A stretch of 64,000 nt of DNA from CAYZJR01 sp964503045 (GCA_964503045.1 CAZCZI010000007.1:62001-126000), one strand, 5' to 3'. Counted from the stretch's first letter, positions 1 through 9,401 are shown. Notes: a model not told the origin generated them from the letters alone. A program made the numbers and translations.

Positions 1-1
1 C

Positions 2-745
2 GAGGCCGTGTCGGCCCTGGAGTCTTTGAAGAAGTCGGAAGATACAGATGTCGGGCTGGCGCAGATGGTCGGACATAAGGCCGATTTCATGTTGACGCAC
101 TACAGCAAGAACTACGACGGGTTAGCGCATGCGCAGACCATAGTTGACAAGTTGCGACTGGCAAATTATCTGCGTCCGCTAGGTTCGTATGTTTCGATTT
201 TGGAGTTGGGTTTGTATGACGCGACTGCCAAGATTCACGCCACGCTAGCCGAGCGCAACCTCAAACCAGGCTCCCAAGAGTTCAACCAAGCATTTGATGA
301 ACTGCTCGAAGCACAAAAGACTGTTCCTCACCATGCCGGCAGATTGTGGGCTCGCATTCCGCAACGTCGCTATGTTTGCTTCTATCCGATGGACAAGAAA
401 CGTGGCGAGGACGTGAATTGGTACATGCTTCCTTACACCGAGCGTCAGAAGTTGATGTTGGACCATGGCAAGATTGGTCGTACATTCCATGGTCTCGTGA
501 CGCAGGTAATCTCTGGTTCTATCGGTTTCGATAACTACGAGTGGGGCGTGGATCTTTACGCCGATGACCCGCTGGTATTTAAGAAGCTCATCTATGAAAT
601 GCGCTTTGACGAAGCTAGTGCAAAATATGGTGACTTCGGCGATTTCTATTCCGGCGTGCAATTCTCGCTCGACGAATTGTCCGTTTATTTGGATGGAACA
701 GTGGTGCCGCAATTGAATGTTCGGCAGCCAGTGGAAGCTCGATAA
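2..745 (+). CDS. chdC: Coproheme decarboxylase (HemQ/chlorite dismutase family), 5' end cut by window
   Basis: Catalyses the peroxide-dependent double decarboxylation of coproheme to heme b, the last step of the coproporphyrin-dependent heme pathway in the cytoplasm. Numbering from the GTG at position 8, the family motif YPMDKKR holds Tyr126 and Lys130, which correspond to the catalytic Tyr and Lys of Gram-positive HemQ. His153 in LDHGKIGR is the proximal heme ligand. The C-terminal block MRFDEASAKYGDFGDFYSG is diagnostic. The frame stays open to the window edge and the usual N-terminal beta strand (YVLHDFR-like) is missing, so the real start lies upstream. A TPR gene starts 3 nt after the stop, suggesting co-transcription. 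Family assignment is firm; the pathway role follows from the family. Confidence 0.93.
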   Translation, partial: EAVSALESLKKSEDTDVGLAQMVGHKADFMLTHYSKNYDGLAHAQTIVDKLRLANYLRPLGSYVSILELGLYDATAKIHATLAERNLKPGSQEFNQAFDELLEAQKTVPHHAGRLWARIPQRRYVCFYPMDKKRGEDVNWYMLPYTERQKLMLDHGKIGRTFHGLVTQVISGSIGFDNYEWGVDLYADDPLVFKKLIYEMRFDEASAKYGDFGDFYSGVQFSLDELSVYLDGTVVPQLNVRQPVEAR

Positions 746-748
746 TAG

Positions 749-1549
749 GTGCGTTTCGGCATCGCGTTCGGTTTGATTTTGGCAATTGCGCAGTTTTGTG
801 TTTGCACAACATTCGCGCTTGCAATTGACGAAGAAAACACACCTGCGATGAGGAATTTATATGCTCGCATTGCAGCCGATCCAAGAAATGCGCAGCTTTA
901 TTTTCAGCGCGCCGAGCTTTACATGACGTACATGGACTATGACGCGGGCATAGCAGATGCAACTCGCTCAATTTCTCCAAAGCCTTCGGAGCAGGCCTAT
1001 TTCCTTCGTGGTCAGGCTTATCGGGGAGTTGGCAAATCGGAAAAAGCCGAAGCAGACTTTGAACAAGCTACGGCCCTAAATCCTCAAGGGCAAAACTCAT
1101 TCGCCGAGCTCGCAATCGTCGCGTTGAGGCTCAAGCACTATGACAAAGCTGAAAAGGCGTTTGCGCAGTTGTTTAAGTTGAACCCTGGGAGAAGCGTTGA
1201 AAGATTCAGGCGAGCGCAAATGTATCATGCTATGCATAAAAACAAAGAAGCACTTGCCGATCTGCAACACTGTCTGAAAACTGACTCTGATGGTGGTGGC
1301 AGAAATCATGAGTTGCTCGGTAAAATTTATATGGAGTTGAAACAATATCCTGAAGCGGTAAAGGCATTTGACTTTGCAATATCCAAGAATATGTATCTAC
1401 TCGATGCGCGAAAAGCAAGAGCCGATGCTTTAGATGGACTCGGCAAACACGACCTTGCAAAACAAGAGCGCAAAAAACTGGATGATGAATTTGGCGAGGC
1501 ATTTCGCGATGCACCGTTTAGAAGTAGGGACAAGGAAATTCGAAACTAG
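749..1549 (+). CDS. Secreted tetratricopeptide-repeat protein
   Basis: A GTG start follows the chdC stop by 3 nt, so the two are probably translated from one mRNA. Residues 1-25 form a signal peptide (hydrophobic FGLILAIAQFCVC, then FALA before the acidic mature end). The remainder is about six TPR-like helix pairs, for example at residues 50-80, 85-112, 120-146, 153-180 and 188-215, with the usual A/Y/A/P spacing. TPRs bind proteins or peptides, so it is probably a periplasmic scaffold. I see no enzymatic motif. A role in heme maturation would rest only on the chdC neighbour and is not shown by the sequence. Confidence 0.85.
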   Translation: MRFGIAFGLILAIAQFCVCTTFALAIDEENTPAMRNLYARIAADPRNAQLYFQRAELYMTYMDYDAGIADATRSISPKPSEQAYFLRGQAYRGVGKSEKAEADFEQATALNPQGQNSFAELAIVALRLKHYDKAEKAFAQLFKLNPGRSVERFRRAQMYHAMHKNKEALADLQHCLKTDSDGGGRNHELLGKIYMELKQYPEAVKAFDFAISKNMYLLDARKARADALDGLGKHDLAKQERKKLDDEFGEAFRDAPFRSRDKEIRN

Positions 1550-1553
1550 CAGA

Positions 1554-4130
1554 TCAGGGTTTTAGAACCGCAATTGCACAAGGCGCATTTCTTAGTACGA
1601 AATTAATCGTGTGGCCAAAGAATAGAGCTTTTCCGAGCTTCGGCTCCGCACCCAACACAATGAGATCGATGTCGTGCTGCTGCGCTGTAAGAATAGTTGC
1701 TTGGGCTGGGTGTGAGCTTGTTTGAACTAGCACTGCTTCAAAATCGACATTGAGAGCGGAGGAGAGTTCTTTCAATGTTCCTTCGATTTCTTCGCCGATG
1801 TTGCGTTGAATCTTTTGACCACTTTGCGTGTGCTCGCCGTACAATTCTTTTGCTTCAGACTCTGCAATCGACAGGCAAATTGCTTTTGCATTGAGTGACT
1901 TCGCCAACGAAATTCCAAACTCGCCGGCCGCCACCGAAAGCTCACTTCCGCTTACAGGCACGAGTACCTTTTTGATTTCACGATCAACCGTTGGATTTGG
2001 TTCGTAAACTACGAGTACGCGAGTCAATGTATCTTTAATCACGCTGTCGACGAGTGGGCCGAAGACATAATTCGAGTCAGCCTTGGGCTCGTCGGTGGCC
2101 ATGATCAACAGGTCGTATCCACGATTTGCTTCTTCGGAAATGATTTCGATTGGATTGTCTGATTTCACCGTTCGTTTGAGCAAGCTGACGTGCTTTTTGT
2201 CTAGCACTTCTGTGATGCTCGTGAAGGGCTTTTCTGTAGTTGAGTTGTCTTTATTGACCCAAAGCGCAGTTGTCTCGATTATCTGTCGTTGTCCGATACT
2301 GTTGAGGAGCTTGGCAATAAACGTATTGCGACCTCTGCCTGATGTCGGCCACAAAACGCGCCGCACGCCGCTGAGAATTGTTCGAGATTGCCGTTCGTCT
2401 TGTTTGATGCGTTCCTTTTCGGCGTCGGTGACTTGCACGCGCGCCATCGTAAATTTCATTAGTGGCGCTGAAATTGCAGTGGAGAACAATGCGATGAAAA
2501 TCACGATGCCGAGCATGTCGATGGAGATGATGTTTAGTGAGTATCCCAGCATTGCGAGAATCAATCCGAGTGATCCTTTCGCATTGGCGCCGACGCCTAT
2601 CGACATTGACTCCCAACGCCCTAGCCCAGTCAGTTTCCCAGCCAGCAGGCATGAAACTAATTTACTTGCCAGTGCTGCAAGGGAAAGAGCAATTGTGATA
2701 AGTGCGAGTTGCGGATCTAGCAGCGAGCTCAAATTAACGTTGAGTCCGGATGAAGCGAAAAAAATCGGCGCGAAGAAGCCCATGGTTACGATTTCCAGTG
2801 GACGCACCACTTTTTGATTGATGACAGGAGACTGCGAAAGTATGAATCCGGCTGCGAAAGCTCCTAACACGATGTGTACGCCGAGTGCCTGAGTAGTTGC
2901 TGCGCAAATTAGGACCAGAACAATCATGCTGGTAATCAAACCATCTGCAGTGGCAATATGATCGTTTACCCAGCGAAGAACTCCAAAGAACAGGGGGCGG
3001 CCGAAATGGAGGACTAGGAGGAAACAAACTGTTCCAACAATCGCTGTTAAGATTGGGTTGCCGCTTTGTTCTCCTGAACCGGATAGCACAACAATCACAG
3101 CCAGCAAAAGGCAGCACAGCAGATCGTGCGAAAGAGAAGTCGACATGATTAGCTGCCCGATATCCATCTTGAGCATCTTCATGTCCATCAAGATTTTTGC
3201 CACCACCGGCACCGACGACGCTGCGAACACGGTACCTAGGAAAACTGCAAAGGCGACGCGATGACTGGGGTCGCCAATCAGTCTGTCTGGCAGGAAAACT
3301 GAGCATCCTGCACCAAGAGCAAGTGGTCCGAGAAGACCTAAGAGCGCCAAGTACAGCGCAGGCTTCCCTTGCCGCTTGAGCATCGACGTATCCGTTTCCA
3401 TTCCGGTAAGCAGCAGCAGAAAGGAGACTCCAATCCACGAAATTACTTCGATTAGTTTGGATTGCGATCCATCGCGAGGAAACAGCAGGGTCGATAAATC
3501 AGGCAAGAGAAGTCCGAAGAATGTTTGACCTAGCAACAGGCCTGCGAGAATCTGCCCGATGATTGCTGGTTGGCCAAGGCGTACCAATACCTCACCCAAA
3601 ATGAGCGATGCCATAAGCAAAATTGCGATTTCGATGAACAAAAGGAAAATTGCGTGCTCGCTGAGGCTCGTAGTCGATTTTTTTGATTTCGCTTCTTTCC
3701 CGCTCGTACCTGGTTGTGTCGCACCAGTTGTGGTGGCAATTCCTTGCTCTCGCCGTGCCTCGACAATTCCCGATTGCAATTTTGCCATCCACTCATAGGC
3801 GATTGCCTGCTGCGTTCGATTTGTGTTGGCAGCGTCTTGTGTCGTCACACCACATACGACTTTGCTATCTAGAACGATGACGGGCACTCCATCGATTCCT
3901 GTTCGAACTTGCAGCTTCTTAGGATCGACAGTTTGGTCAGCGACCATCATCTCAAGTCGATCGCTAATTTGCTCTGCTCGATCGAATGCCGGTATTAGCG
4001 GCGTGTTGGTGACAGCAAACAGCTTGGCGGCACCTATGTGCACATCGCAATATTCAACGTCATAGGCACAAACTGCAACGAAGCAGTTTAAAAGTGCTAG
4101 CGAGAGCAAAACACTGACGGACTTGCGCAT
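1554..4130 (-). CDS. CPA2-type cation:proton antiporter with signal-peptide-led periplasmic domain and C-terminal universal-stress domains
   Basis: Monovalent cation/proton antiporter of the inner membrane. I place the start at the ATG at 4130 because it opens a clean signal peptide (MRKSVSVLLSLALLNCFVAVCA); the longer frame to 4232 adds 34 polar residues ahead of it. In the 858-residue form, residues 23-127 are a small soluble domain resembling one found before cyanobacterial mechanosensitive channels (AERA-like and VTxxDA-like motifs). A linker follows, then about 12-13 membrane helices (about 158-555) with CPA2 features (GLLLGQTFFG, GVHIVLGAFAAGFIL). Residues about 570-858 contain USP-like sequence ending VLGAEPKLGKALFFGHTINF, resembling a USP nucleotide-binding loop. 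Convergent with the TPR gene, 4 nt between stops. Ion specificity cannot be read from sequence. Confidence 0.9.
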   Translation of the reverse strand: MRKSVSVLLSLALLNCFVAVCAYDVEYCDVHIGAAKLFAVTNTPLIPAFDRAEQISDRLEMMVADQTVDPKKLQVRTGIDGVPVIVLDSKVVCGVTTQDAANTNRTQQAIAYEWMAKLQSGIVEARREQGIATTTGATQPGTSGKEAKSKKSTTSLSEHAIFLLFIEIAILLMASLILGEVLVRLGQPAIIGQILAGLLLGQTFFGLLLPDLSTLLFPRDGSQSKLIEVISWIGVSFLLLLTGMETDTSMLKRQGKPALYLALLGLLGPLALGAGCSVFLPDRLIGDPSHRVAFAVFLGTVFAASSVPVVAKILMDMKMLKMDIGQLIMSTSLSHDLLCCLLLAVIVVLSGSGEQSGNPILTAIVGTVCFLLVLHFGRPLFFGVLRWVNDHIATADGLITSMIVLVLICAATTQALGVHIVLGAFAAGFILSQSPVINQKVVRPLEIVTMGFFAPIFFASSGLNVNLSSLLDPQLALITIALSLAALASKLVSCLLAGKLTGLGRWESMSIGVGANAKGSLGLILAMLGYSLNIISIDMLGIVIFIALFSTAISAPLMKFTMARVQVTDAEKERIKQDERQSRTILSGVRRVLWPTSGRGRNTFIAKLLNSIGQRQIIETTALWVNKDNSTTEKPFTSITEVLDKKHVSLLKRTVKSDNPIEIISEEANRGYDLLIMATDEPKADSNYVFGPLVDSVIKDTLTRVLVVYEPNPTVDREIKKVLVPVSGSELSVAAGEFGISLAKSLNAKAICLSIAESEAKELYGEHTQSGQKIQRNIGEEIEGTLKELSSALNVDFEAVLVQTSSHPAQATILTAQQHDIDLIVLGAEPKLGKALFFGHTINFVLRNAPCAIAVLKP

Positions 4131-4316
4131 CCGACTTATCTTTTTGAATCTCGCAATCAAAATCGACACTGGCACTTCAGGAGAATTGAAATCTGTGCCA
4201 ATTCTCCCATAAAAGTCGCGAAACCTAACCACAGTTTGATTTGATACCGTAGTTTCCCCATTTAACTAATATTGGAAATTTGGAACTATATTTTGGGCTC
4301 CCCCAAGGAAAAACCT

Positions 4317-5768
4317 ATGACGCGAGAATCGGACATACCGGTCTCAACTCCTATCGAGGCGATTCAGTCGAATGCTGTTCTTAACCTTGTCGAGGTTACC
4401 GGCACGGGCGGGGCGCGTTTTGGTTGGGGCAAGCCGCAAGCCTTTATGCTCGCCCGGGCTACGGTCGGTTCAGAGGGACAGCGTGAGCTTCCACAAGCCG
4501 AGGAAGGACAACAGCGTCCTTCGGAAGTTCCGCAAAATGGCGACGTACAAAAGCAAACCGACGCACCGCTCGTCGTCAAGCCCGAATCGCAGCCAGATCG
4601 CAATAAACAAGAAGAGCGCAGAAAGCTCGAAACTCAGATTAATTCTCAGCTAAAGGGTCGCGACTTGCGGCGCGTTGTGGACGATCTCAATGTATTCGAA
4701 CGACGCGCGCATTCGGCAGGACTAAGCGATGTTCAGGTAGCCGACGTGTATTTCAATGTGTCCAGAATATTAACGGCAGATGCATCAGCTGTGATTCCTG
4801 AAAAGGAACGACTGCGGATCGCTCAACAGGTGATCAGAAATTCTGCCAAGCCTTCATCGATCGATCAAGGAAAGCATGGTACTTGCAATGTAGCAGTTGT
4901 CGAATCGCGAACTTACACAATAACTCCTGATGCGGCGGCAAAAGTGGTTGCAGATGTTGCCACTACAGGTAGTTTCGTCACTGCTGATGGAACTACGATA
5001 ACGCCAACCCGCAGAAGTCTGATTCCTGATGACGAATCAAATAACAATCCACCCTCTGACGGACAACGAGGCGCTGCTAGCCACATCTTCCAAATAACTG
5101 CCGCCAACATTCATTGGCAAAGAAAAGTTGTCACACCCGACGGAAAATTTGCTGGTTTCGGCAATATCAAATACGAGCAAATTCCAAGCAAGAGGAGTCG
5201 CTTAACTGGTGATACCGGCGAAAGAGTGATGGACTACAGTTTAGATCCACCGCGCGAAACGACCGATTACAAGCGCGGCCCGTCGCTCAGTGTTTCTGAT
5301 TTGACCGACATCGAGAATCAAATTACCGGCAAAACTGAAAAGGGTTTTGTGATTGAAAACAAAGTTCATGGTGGCATCGGCACCATTCACGTCACCTCTC
5401 CAAAAGAATTAGAAGATGCATTGAAAAACGGCACGGCTGAGATGCCGATGTTCATTCGCGTTCACACAGGAAATGATCCGTTCTTGTCTGATTCAGGCGG
5501 GAATTTTTCCAGGCAACGAGGTGTGTGGCACGTCGTTTGCGTGACGGGTTACGACCCGGTCAGTCGCAAAGCTTCCATCGATAATCAGTGGGGAGCGAGA
5601 AGCGATCGAACCGTTGATCTTGCCAAGCTATACAAAGCGACGATGGAGCCAGACACACCTGAATGGAAGAAGAAGCACGAATTCTTCATCAACGGGCGAG
5701 TCAAGACGCCTCCCGTGTCCGATCCTGTTTCCTCTGAGCCTTTCTTTAATGGTCCGCCACGCTTTTAA
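4317..5768 (+). CDS. Papain-like cysteine peptidase domain protein (paralog of the 23.6-27.4 kb C-terminus)
   Basis: The ATG at 4317 is preceded by AAGGA at good distance; an upstream TTG at 4272 lacks this support. In the 483-residue form, residues 1-120 are Q/E/P-rich and probably unstructured. From about 175 on there is a papain-like layout: Gln184 and Cys190 in DQGKHGTCNV (compare QGxxGSCW, same spacing of six), His405 in VWHVVCVTGYD and Asn423 in IDNQWG (compare papain KNSWG). The domain matches the C-terminus of the 1279-residue protein in order and spacing (H to N is 18 residues in both), including VVADVATTG and TxDGT blocks. Reading it as a protease is an inference from these residues; fold and activity are untested. 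No signal peptide. It is divergent from the antiporter. Confidence 0.75.
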   Translation: MTRESDIPVSTPIEAIQSNAVLNLVEVTGTGGARFGWGKPQAFMLARATVGSEGQRELPQAEEGQQRPSEVPQNGDVQKQTDAPLVVKPESQPDRNKQEERRKLETQINSQLKGRDLRRVVDDLNVFERRAHSAGLSDVQVADVYFNVSRILTADASAVIPEKERLRIAQQVIRNSAKPSSIDQGKHGTCNVAVVESRTYTITPDAAAKVVADVATTGSFVTADGTTITPTRRSLIPDDESNNNPPSDGQRGAASHIFQITAANIHWQRKVVTPDGKFAGFGNIKYEQIPSKRSRLTGDTGERVMDYSLDPPRETTDYKRGPSLSVSDLTDIENQITGKTEKGFVIENKVHGGIGTIHVTSPKELEDALKNGTAEMPMFIRVHTGNDPFLSDSGGNFSRQRGVWHVVCVTGYDPVSRKASIDNQWGARSDRTVDLAKLYKATMEPDTPEWKKKHEFFINGRVKTPPVSDPVSSEPFFNGPPRF

Positions 5769-5833
5769 ATGTCTCCAAAAAACATGCAGCTGGAATATAC
5801 TTACATTGGACGGAAGTATAAAAGAGGAACGTC

Positions 5834-6619
5834 ATGGATCAGCTGGTATTGCTTGAGATTGCTGACGAGATTGCAGTCGTGACCTTGAATAATCCCGAGA
5901 AACGCAACGCGCTTTCATGCGCGATGTTGGAAGCGCTGCTCGAGAAACTTTCTTTGATTGCAGACAAAGAAGATGTGCAAGTTGTTGTTCTCAAGGCAAA
6001 TGGAACGGTGTTTAGTTCTGGACATGATTTGAGAGAATTGGTTGGGCATGGTGAAGATGAATATGCAACCCTCTTTTCTTTGTGTGTCGATGTGATGGAG
6101 GCAATTCGAAAGCTGCCTCAACCTGTAATTGCACAAGTGCATGGTGTTGCCACCGCCGCTGGTTGCCAACTCGTGGCCACTTGTGACCTGGCTATTGCAG
6201 GTGAGAGCGCGACGTTTGCAACTCCGGGAGTGAAGATTGGTCTTTTCTGTACGACGCCGGCAGTTGCGCTTTCGCGCGCCATCGCGCCTAAGAAAGCGAT
6301 GGAAATGCTATTAACGGGCACTCCGATTAGTGCGCGTGATGCAGAGCGTTTTGGGCTTGTAAATTCGGTGGTGCCAAATGAGCAACTCGGTGAGTCCACG
6401 ATGCAATTGGCCAAACAGATTGCGCATGCCAGCCATACCACGTTGGTGATGGGGAAGGGCGCTTATTACGAGCAGCTTCCGTTGGACTATCCGGCGGCGT
6501 ATGACATAGCGAAGCAAGCTATGGTCGACAGTGCTCTTACCGATGATGCGCAAGAGGGGATCAAAGCCTTTCTCGAAAAGAGAAGCCCAAAGTGGAAGAA
6601 AGTGGCTACATCTAATTAG
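5834..6619 (+). CDS. Enoyl-CoA hydratase/isomerase (crotonase) family protein lacking both catalytic Glu
   Basis: Crotonase fold of normal length (261 residues). The ATG is preceded by GAGGAA. Oxyanion-hole segments are clear: SSGHDL (61-66) and ATAAGCQL (106-113). The two glutamates that hydrate enoyl-CoA in classical ECH are replaced, by Gln112 in AGCQLVATCDL and by Gly132 in TPGVKIGLF. A normal hydratase reaction is therefore unlikely. This pattern resembles the ECHDC3-like branch, and it may act as another CoA-thioester enzyme or as a binding protein. Stands alone between the peptidase gene and a convergent oxygenase. Family call firm, reaction unknown. Confidence 0.88.
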   Translation: MDQLVLLEIADEIAVVTLNNPEKRNALSCAMLEALLEKLSLIADKEDVQVVVLKANGTVFSSGHDLRELVGHGEDEYATLFSLCVDVMEAIRKLPQPVIAQVHGVATAAGCQLVATCDLAIAGESATFATPGVKIGLFCTTPAVALSRAIAPKKAMEMLLTGTPISARDAERFGLVNSVVPNEQLGESTMQLAKQIAHASHTTLVMGKGAYYEQLPLDYPAAYDIAKQAMVDSALTDDAQEGIKAFLEKRSPKWKKVATSN

Positions 6620-6750
6620 GCGACGTCGCAATAGTCGTCACTTGATCATTAAAAGCTGCAAGAGACTGTTTTTCGATCAGCGCATCTAGCTTGCCTGGTG
6701 GAATTCTTAAGTTCTTGGAATGTTTGCTGACGTTCGGTGCGATGCGGCGT

Positions 6751-7755
6751 CTAAGACAAAACCTCTTTGCGAAGGTCGGGAAAGACTTTGGACACCTTCT
6801 TCAAGAGATAGTCGCCATATGTACCTGACCAATCATGCACGCTGTCTTTATCCCAACGCTCGTTTCGATCGTCTTTGAACTCTACGGCGATGCCTTCAAT
6901 CGGTTTTACTTCGGCAAAGAAGTTGGGATCGAAGAAGAATGGAAATGACAGGCGATCACGTGTGGCTAAGTTGCGCACGCGATGCGGAGTGCTTCGATAA
7001 AGACCGCGAGTCATTCGGTCGAGCATGTCGCCGATATTGCAGACGAATGTGTTTTCTATGGGTGGTGCGCTTATCCAGCCGCCATCGCTTTTCACTTCGA
7101 GTCCGCCACAATCGTCTTGCTTGAGCATGGTGAGCAGTCCGTAGTCGGTATGTTCCCCAACTCCCCAAAACTCCTGTTCACCAGCTTCTCGTTGGATATA
7201 TGGATAATTGAAGATTCGAAATAGAATGAGGGGCTGCCGGGTATAGCGATCTGAAAAGTATGACTCTTCCAAGCCCAGGCTGAGCGCGATACCACGCATA
7301 AGCGTGTGACCGAGCTGTGTTTGTGTGTCCATGTACTCCAGAATCGTATCGCGAAATCCTTCGATGTCTGGAAATAGATTTGCACCATGAACCGGAGTTG
7401 AACTTTTGACGAGTGGATTTTCCGGAGAAAGCTCTTCACCGAAATAGATGCCCTCCTTTTGATCCGGCTTTCCTGAAGTAAGCTCGCCACCGACTGGAAA
7501 ATAGCCTCGCCAGGCACGACCGGCCAGCGACATTTTGATGGACATTTTCTTTTCAATTTCGAGCGCGAAAAAGCGGCGACTAAGCTCTTCCATGCGTGAT
7601 TGCAGACGCGTGTCTACGCCATGACCGCTAACGTAGAAGAACCCCTCTTGCATGCAGGCTTCGCGAATTTCGCTAGCCAGTCGTTGGGTGTTTGAGCCGC
7701 CATCGACAAGCGGCTTGATATCAATTACGGGGATTTTTCTTCTAGGTGTGCTCAT
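6751..7755 (-). CDS. 2-oxoglutarate/Fe(II)-dependent oxygenase, isopenicillin-N-synthase-like
   Basis: Non-heme iron oxygenase of the IPNS/2OG superfamily, cytoplasmic. The start is set at 7755 because the ATG follows CGGAG at 7 nt; the frame extends 10 codons further without a site. In the 334-residue form, the iron ligands are His202 and Asp204 (GEHTDYG) and His258 (STPHRV). Arg268-x-Ser270 (RDRLSFPFFFDP) is the 2-oxoglutarate carboxylate site. The N-terminal block IPVIDIKPL and GFFYVSGHGV is the family's DIOX_N domain. The substrate is not predictable; relatives hydroxylate small molecules or make ethylene or antibiotics. Convergent with the crotonase gene. Confidence 0.92.
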   Translation of the reverse strand: MSTPRRKIPVIDIKPLVDGGSNTQRLASEIREACMQEGFFYVSGHGVDTRLQSRMEELSRRFFALEIEKKMSIKMSLAGRAWRGYFPVGGELTSGKPDQKEGIYFGEELSPENPLVKSSTPVHGANLFPDIEGFRDTILEYMDTQTQLGHTLMRGIALSLGLEESYFSDRYTRQPLILFRIFNYPYIQREAGEQEFWGVGEHTDYGLLTMLKQDDCGGLEVKSDGGWISAPPIENTFVCNIGDMLDRMTRGLYRSTPHRVRNLATRDRLSFPFFFDPNFFAEVKPIEGIAVEFKDDRNERWDKDSVHDWSGTYGDYLLKKVSKVFPDLRKEVLS

Positions 7756-7833
7756 TGTTGAGCTCCGAATCAAATTGAAAGACAATCATACAACTATTGC
7801 CGTTATTTCGATTCGGAGCTTAAACAAGATGTT

Positions 7834-9213
7834 TCAGTTAAACCAGGCCGCAAACCCGGGGAATTGTCCTCCGAATGCACTTTGCAGTCGCCGCCAGGTA
7901 TCGATCTTTGTGGTTGTTCCCTTTTCCAGATAAGGTGCAGCTCCAGGTCCTTGAACCCACAGCACCAAATCCAGTGCTTGCGGTTCCATAAAGACTTTTT
8001 TGAGGTTTACACCCTGGCCTGGGGCATCTCTCCAAAATGCGATAAGAACTTCACCATTGAGCAGTTTGTCGATCAGTTCCATCAGTTCGCCCCATGATGT
8101 GACCATCTCTTGAGTGACTTCTGCATTTGGAATTACTGAGACTTGATCTGGATTTGGCAACCATTCTCGATCGTTGTCTTTTTCTGCCATAATGAATTTC
8201 CAGGTGTCTCTGCTTTGTGCCACCATGTTTTGAAATTGCTGATGCGCGGTCTTCATTCTCTCTGGTTCTGCGACTTTCCAACGTATCAAGTGAATCAAAG
8301 AGATTATGTCGAGAATATCGACATCGCTTCCGCCAAATCGTTTCATTGGTTTTGCGGATTTCAAAAATGCATATGGAGTATCGACCTTCGTGAAAAACAT
8401 GTGAGCGTTGCAATCAAAAGTTTCGTGCGCATCATAGGCGAGAAATACATTGCACATCGCGCCTAGCAGGTTGCAGTATCCCCGCAGCCAATGCACGTCT
8501 CCGCGATCAAACGCGATATAGAATTGCTGCGCCTGTTCTTCAGTGTAGGTGTCTCTGGAAATCGTCTTATAGATTCTCCATAATGACTCGTCGTCAGTGG
8601 CTTTGCCATCACCGTTGAGATCTAGTTTGATCAAACCGAAATGCACCGGCAACTTCACCTCTTCATCGGATATTTCTGCTAAAGTCGCTTCTGCCCGAGC
8701 AAAGTTGGTGACGAGCGTTTCGAAGATTTGGCGCAGCTTTTCATAGGTTATTGTTTCAGGATTTGGATTGGTATCAGCCAGATGTATTCGCAGAAAGGGG
8801 ACATTCAAACCCTCCGAAGACAAATCACGAACACCATATTTATGCAAGTCTTGGGCTAATCCTTCGATTGCTTTTATGAATTGAAGCATTCCAAGTCCAA
8901 AGCGTGTTTGATCGTCTTTGGGATGTCGTTGCAGTTCGGCGGTCAAACTTGCTTCGCCATCTGCGAGATTACCGCTTTGCAAATATTTTTCGAGAAGTCT
9001 GGCGCCAGGCCCTTTCTTGGCATAAGGGGGACCAGCCTTTGGTTTTGGTTGTGGTTTGACTTCTTCCTTTTTGCGCCGTGCAGATGTCACTCTGTTCGGT
9101 CTATTCGGCTTTGTAGTTGCAGAGCTACTACTAGTCGATTGTGCATACGCAAAACTATAGCTGCTCATCATCATCGTTGTGAGCAACACGCTGATCGATT
9201 TTCTAAACCGCAT
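7834..9213 (-). CDS. Secreted protein of unknown function with an EF-hand-like loop
   Basis: Perfect Shine-Dalgarno AGGAGG sits 4 nt before the ATG. Residues 1-24 form a signal peptide ending SFAYAQ; a Ser/Thr and Lys/Pro-rich linker follows to about residue 70. The mature part is helical, with a TPR-like opening (GNLADGEASLTAELQRHPKDDQTRFGLG in the region of residues 80-108). It also has one calcium-loop-like segment, LDLNGDGKATDDES (about 195-208). The C-terminal half contains many Trp and aromatic residues and no motif I recognise. It is probably periplasmic. Single gene; function unknown. Confidence 0.8.
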   Translation of the reverse strand: MRFRKSISVLLTTMMMSSYSFAYAQSTSSSSATTKPNRPNRVTSARRKKEEVKPQPKPKAGPPYAKKGPGARLLEKYLQSGNLADGEASLTAELQRHPKDDQTRFGLGMLQFIKAIEGLAQDLHKYGVRDLSSEGLNVPFLRIHLADTNPNPETITYEKLRQIFETLVTNFARAEATLAEISDEEVKLPVHFGLIKLDLNGDGKATDDESLWRIYKTISRDTYTEEQAQQFYIAFDRGDVHWLRGYCNLLGAMCNVFLAYDAHETFDCNAHMFFTKVDTPYAFLKSAKPMKRFGGSDVDILDIISLIHLIRWKVAEPERMKTAHQQFQNMVAQSRDTWKFIMAEKDNDREWLPNPDQVSVIPNAEVTQEMVTSWGELMELIDKLLNGEVLIAFWRDAPGQGVNLKKVFMEPQALDLVLWVQGPGAAPYLEKGTTTKIDTWRRLQSAFGGQFPGFAAWFN

Positions 9214-9241
9214 TGAACCTCCTGCGCCTTCCCTTTGTCGA

Positions 9242-9247
9242 ATTATA
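9242..9247 (-). promoter_or_regulatory. TATAAT -10-like hexamer upstream of the 9.2 kb secreted-protein gene
   Basis: Reading the minus strand, a consensus TATAAT lies about 29 nt upstream of the ATG at 9213. No good -35 hexamer is at 17 nt, so this is only a plausible promoter. Confidence 0.3.
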
Positions 9248-9401
9248 CGACTTGAAGATCAGAGGATCGTTTGCAACTGGACACTTTCGAAACTGTTTGC
9301 TGTTTTCGGGACGAAATAGAACTAGTCTGTAGCTTGCCGTGCATTTTCTGCAGTTGAGAAACAATCAAATCCGAGCTTCGAATATTAGAGCGAGCCGGCA
9401 A

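Noticed and set aside
2083..2817. Long plus-strand open frame of 244 codons inside the antiporter gene
   Set aside because: It is the antisense shadow of a well-supported transporter frame and has no family-like sequence or ribosome site.
6620..6750. Possible extra coding stretch after the oxygenase gene on the minus strand
   Set aside because: One frame reads protein-like (LRIPPGKLDALIEKQ) but has no start codon or ribosome site; it is too short to support a gene or remnant.
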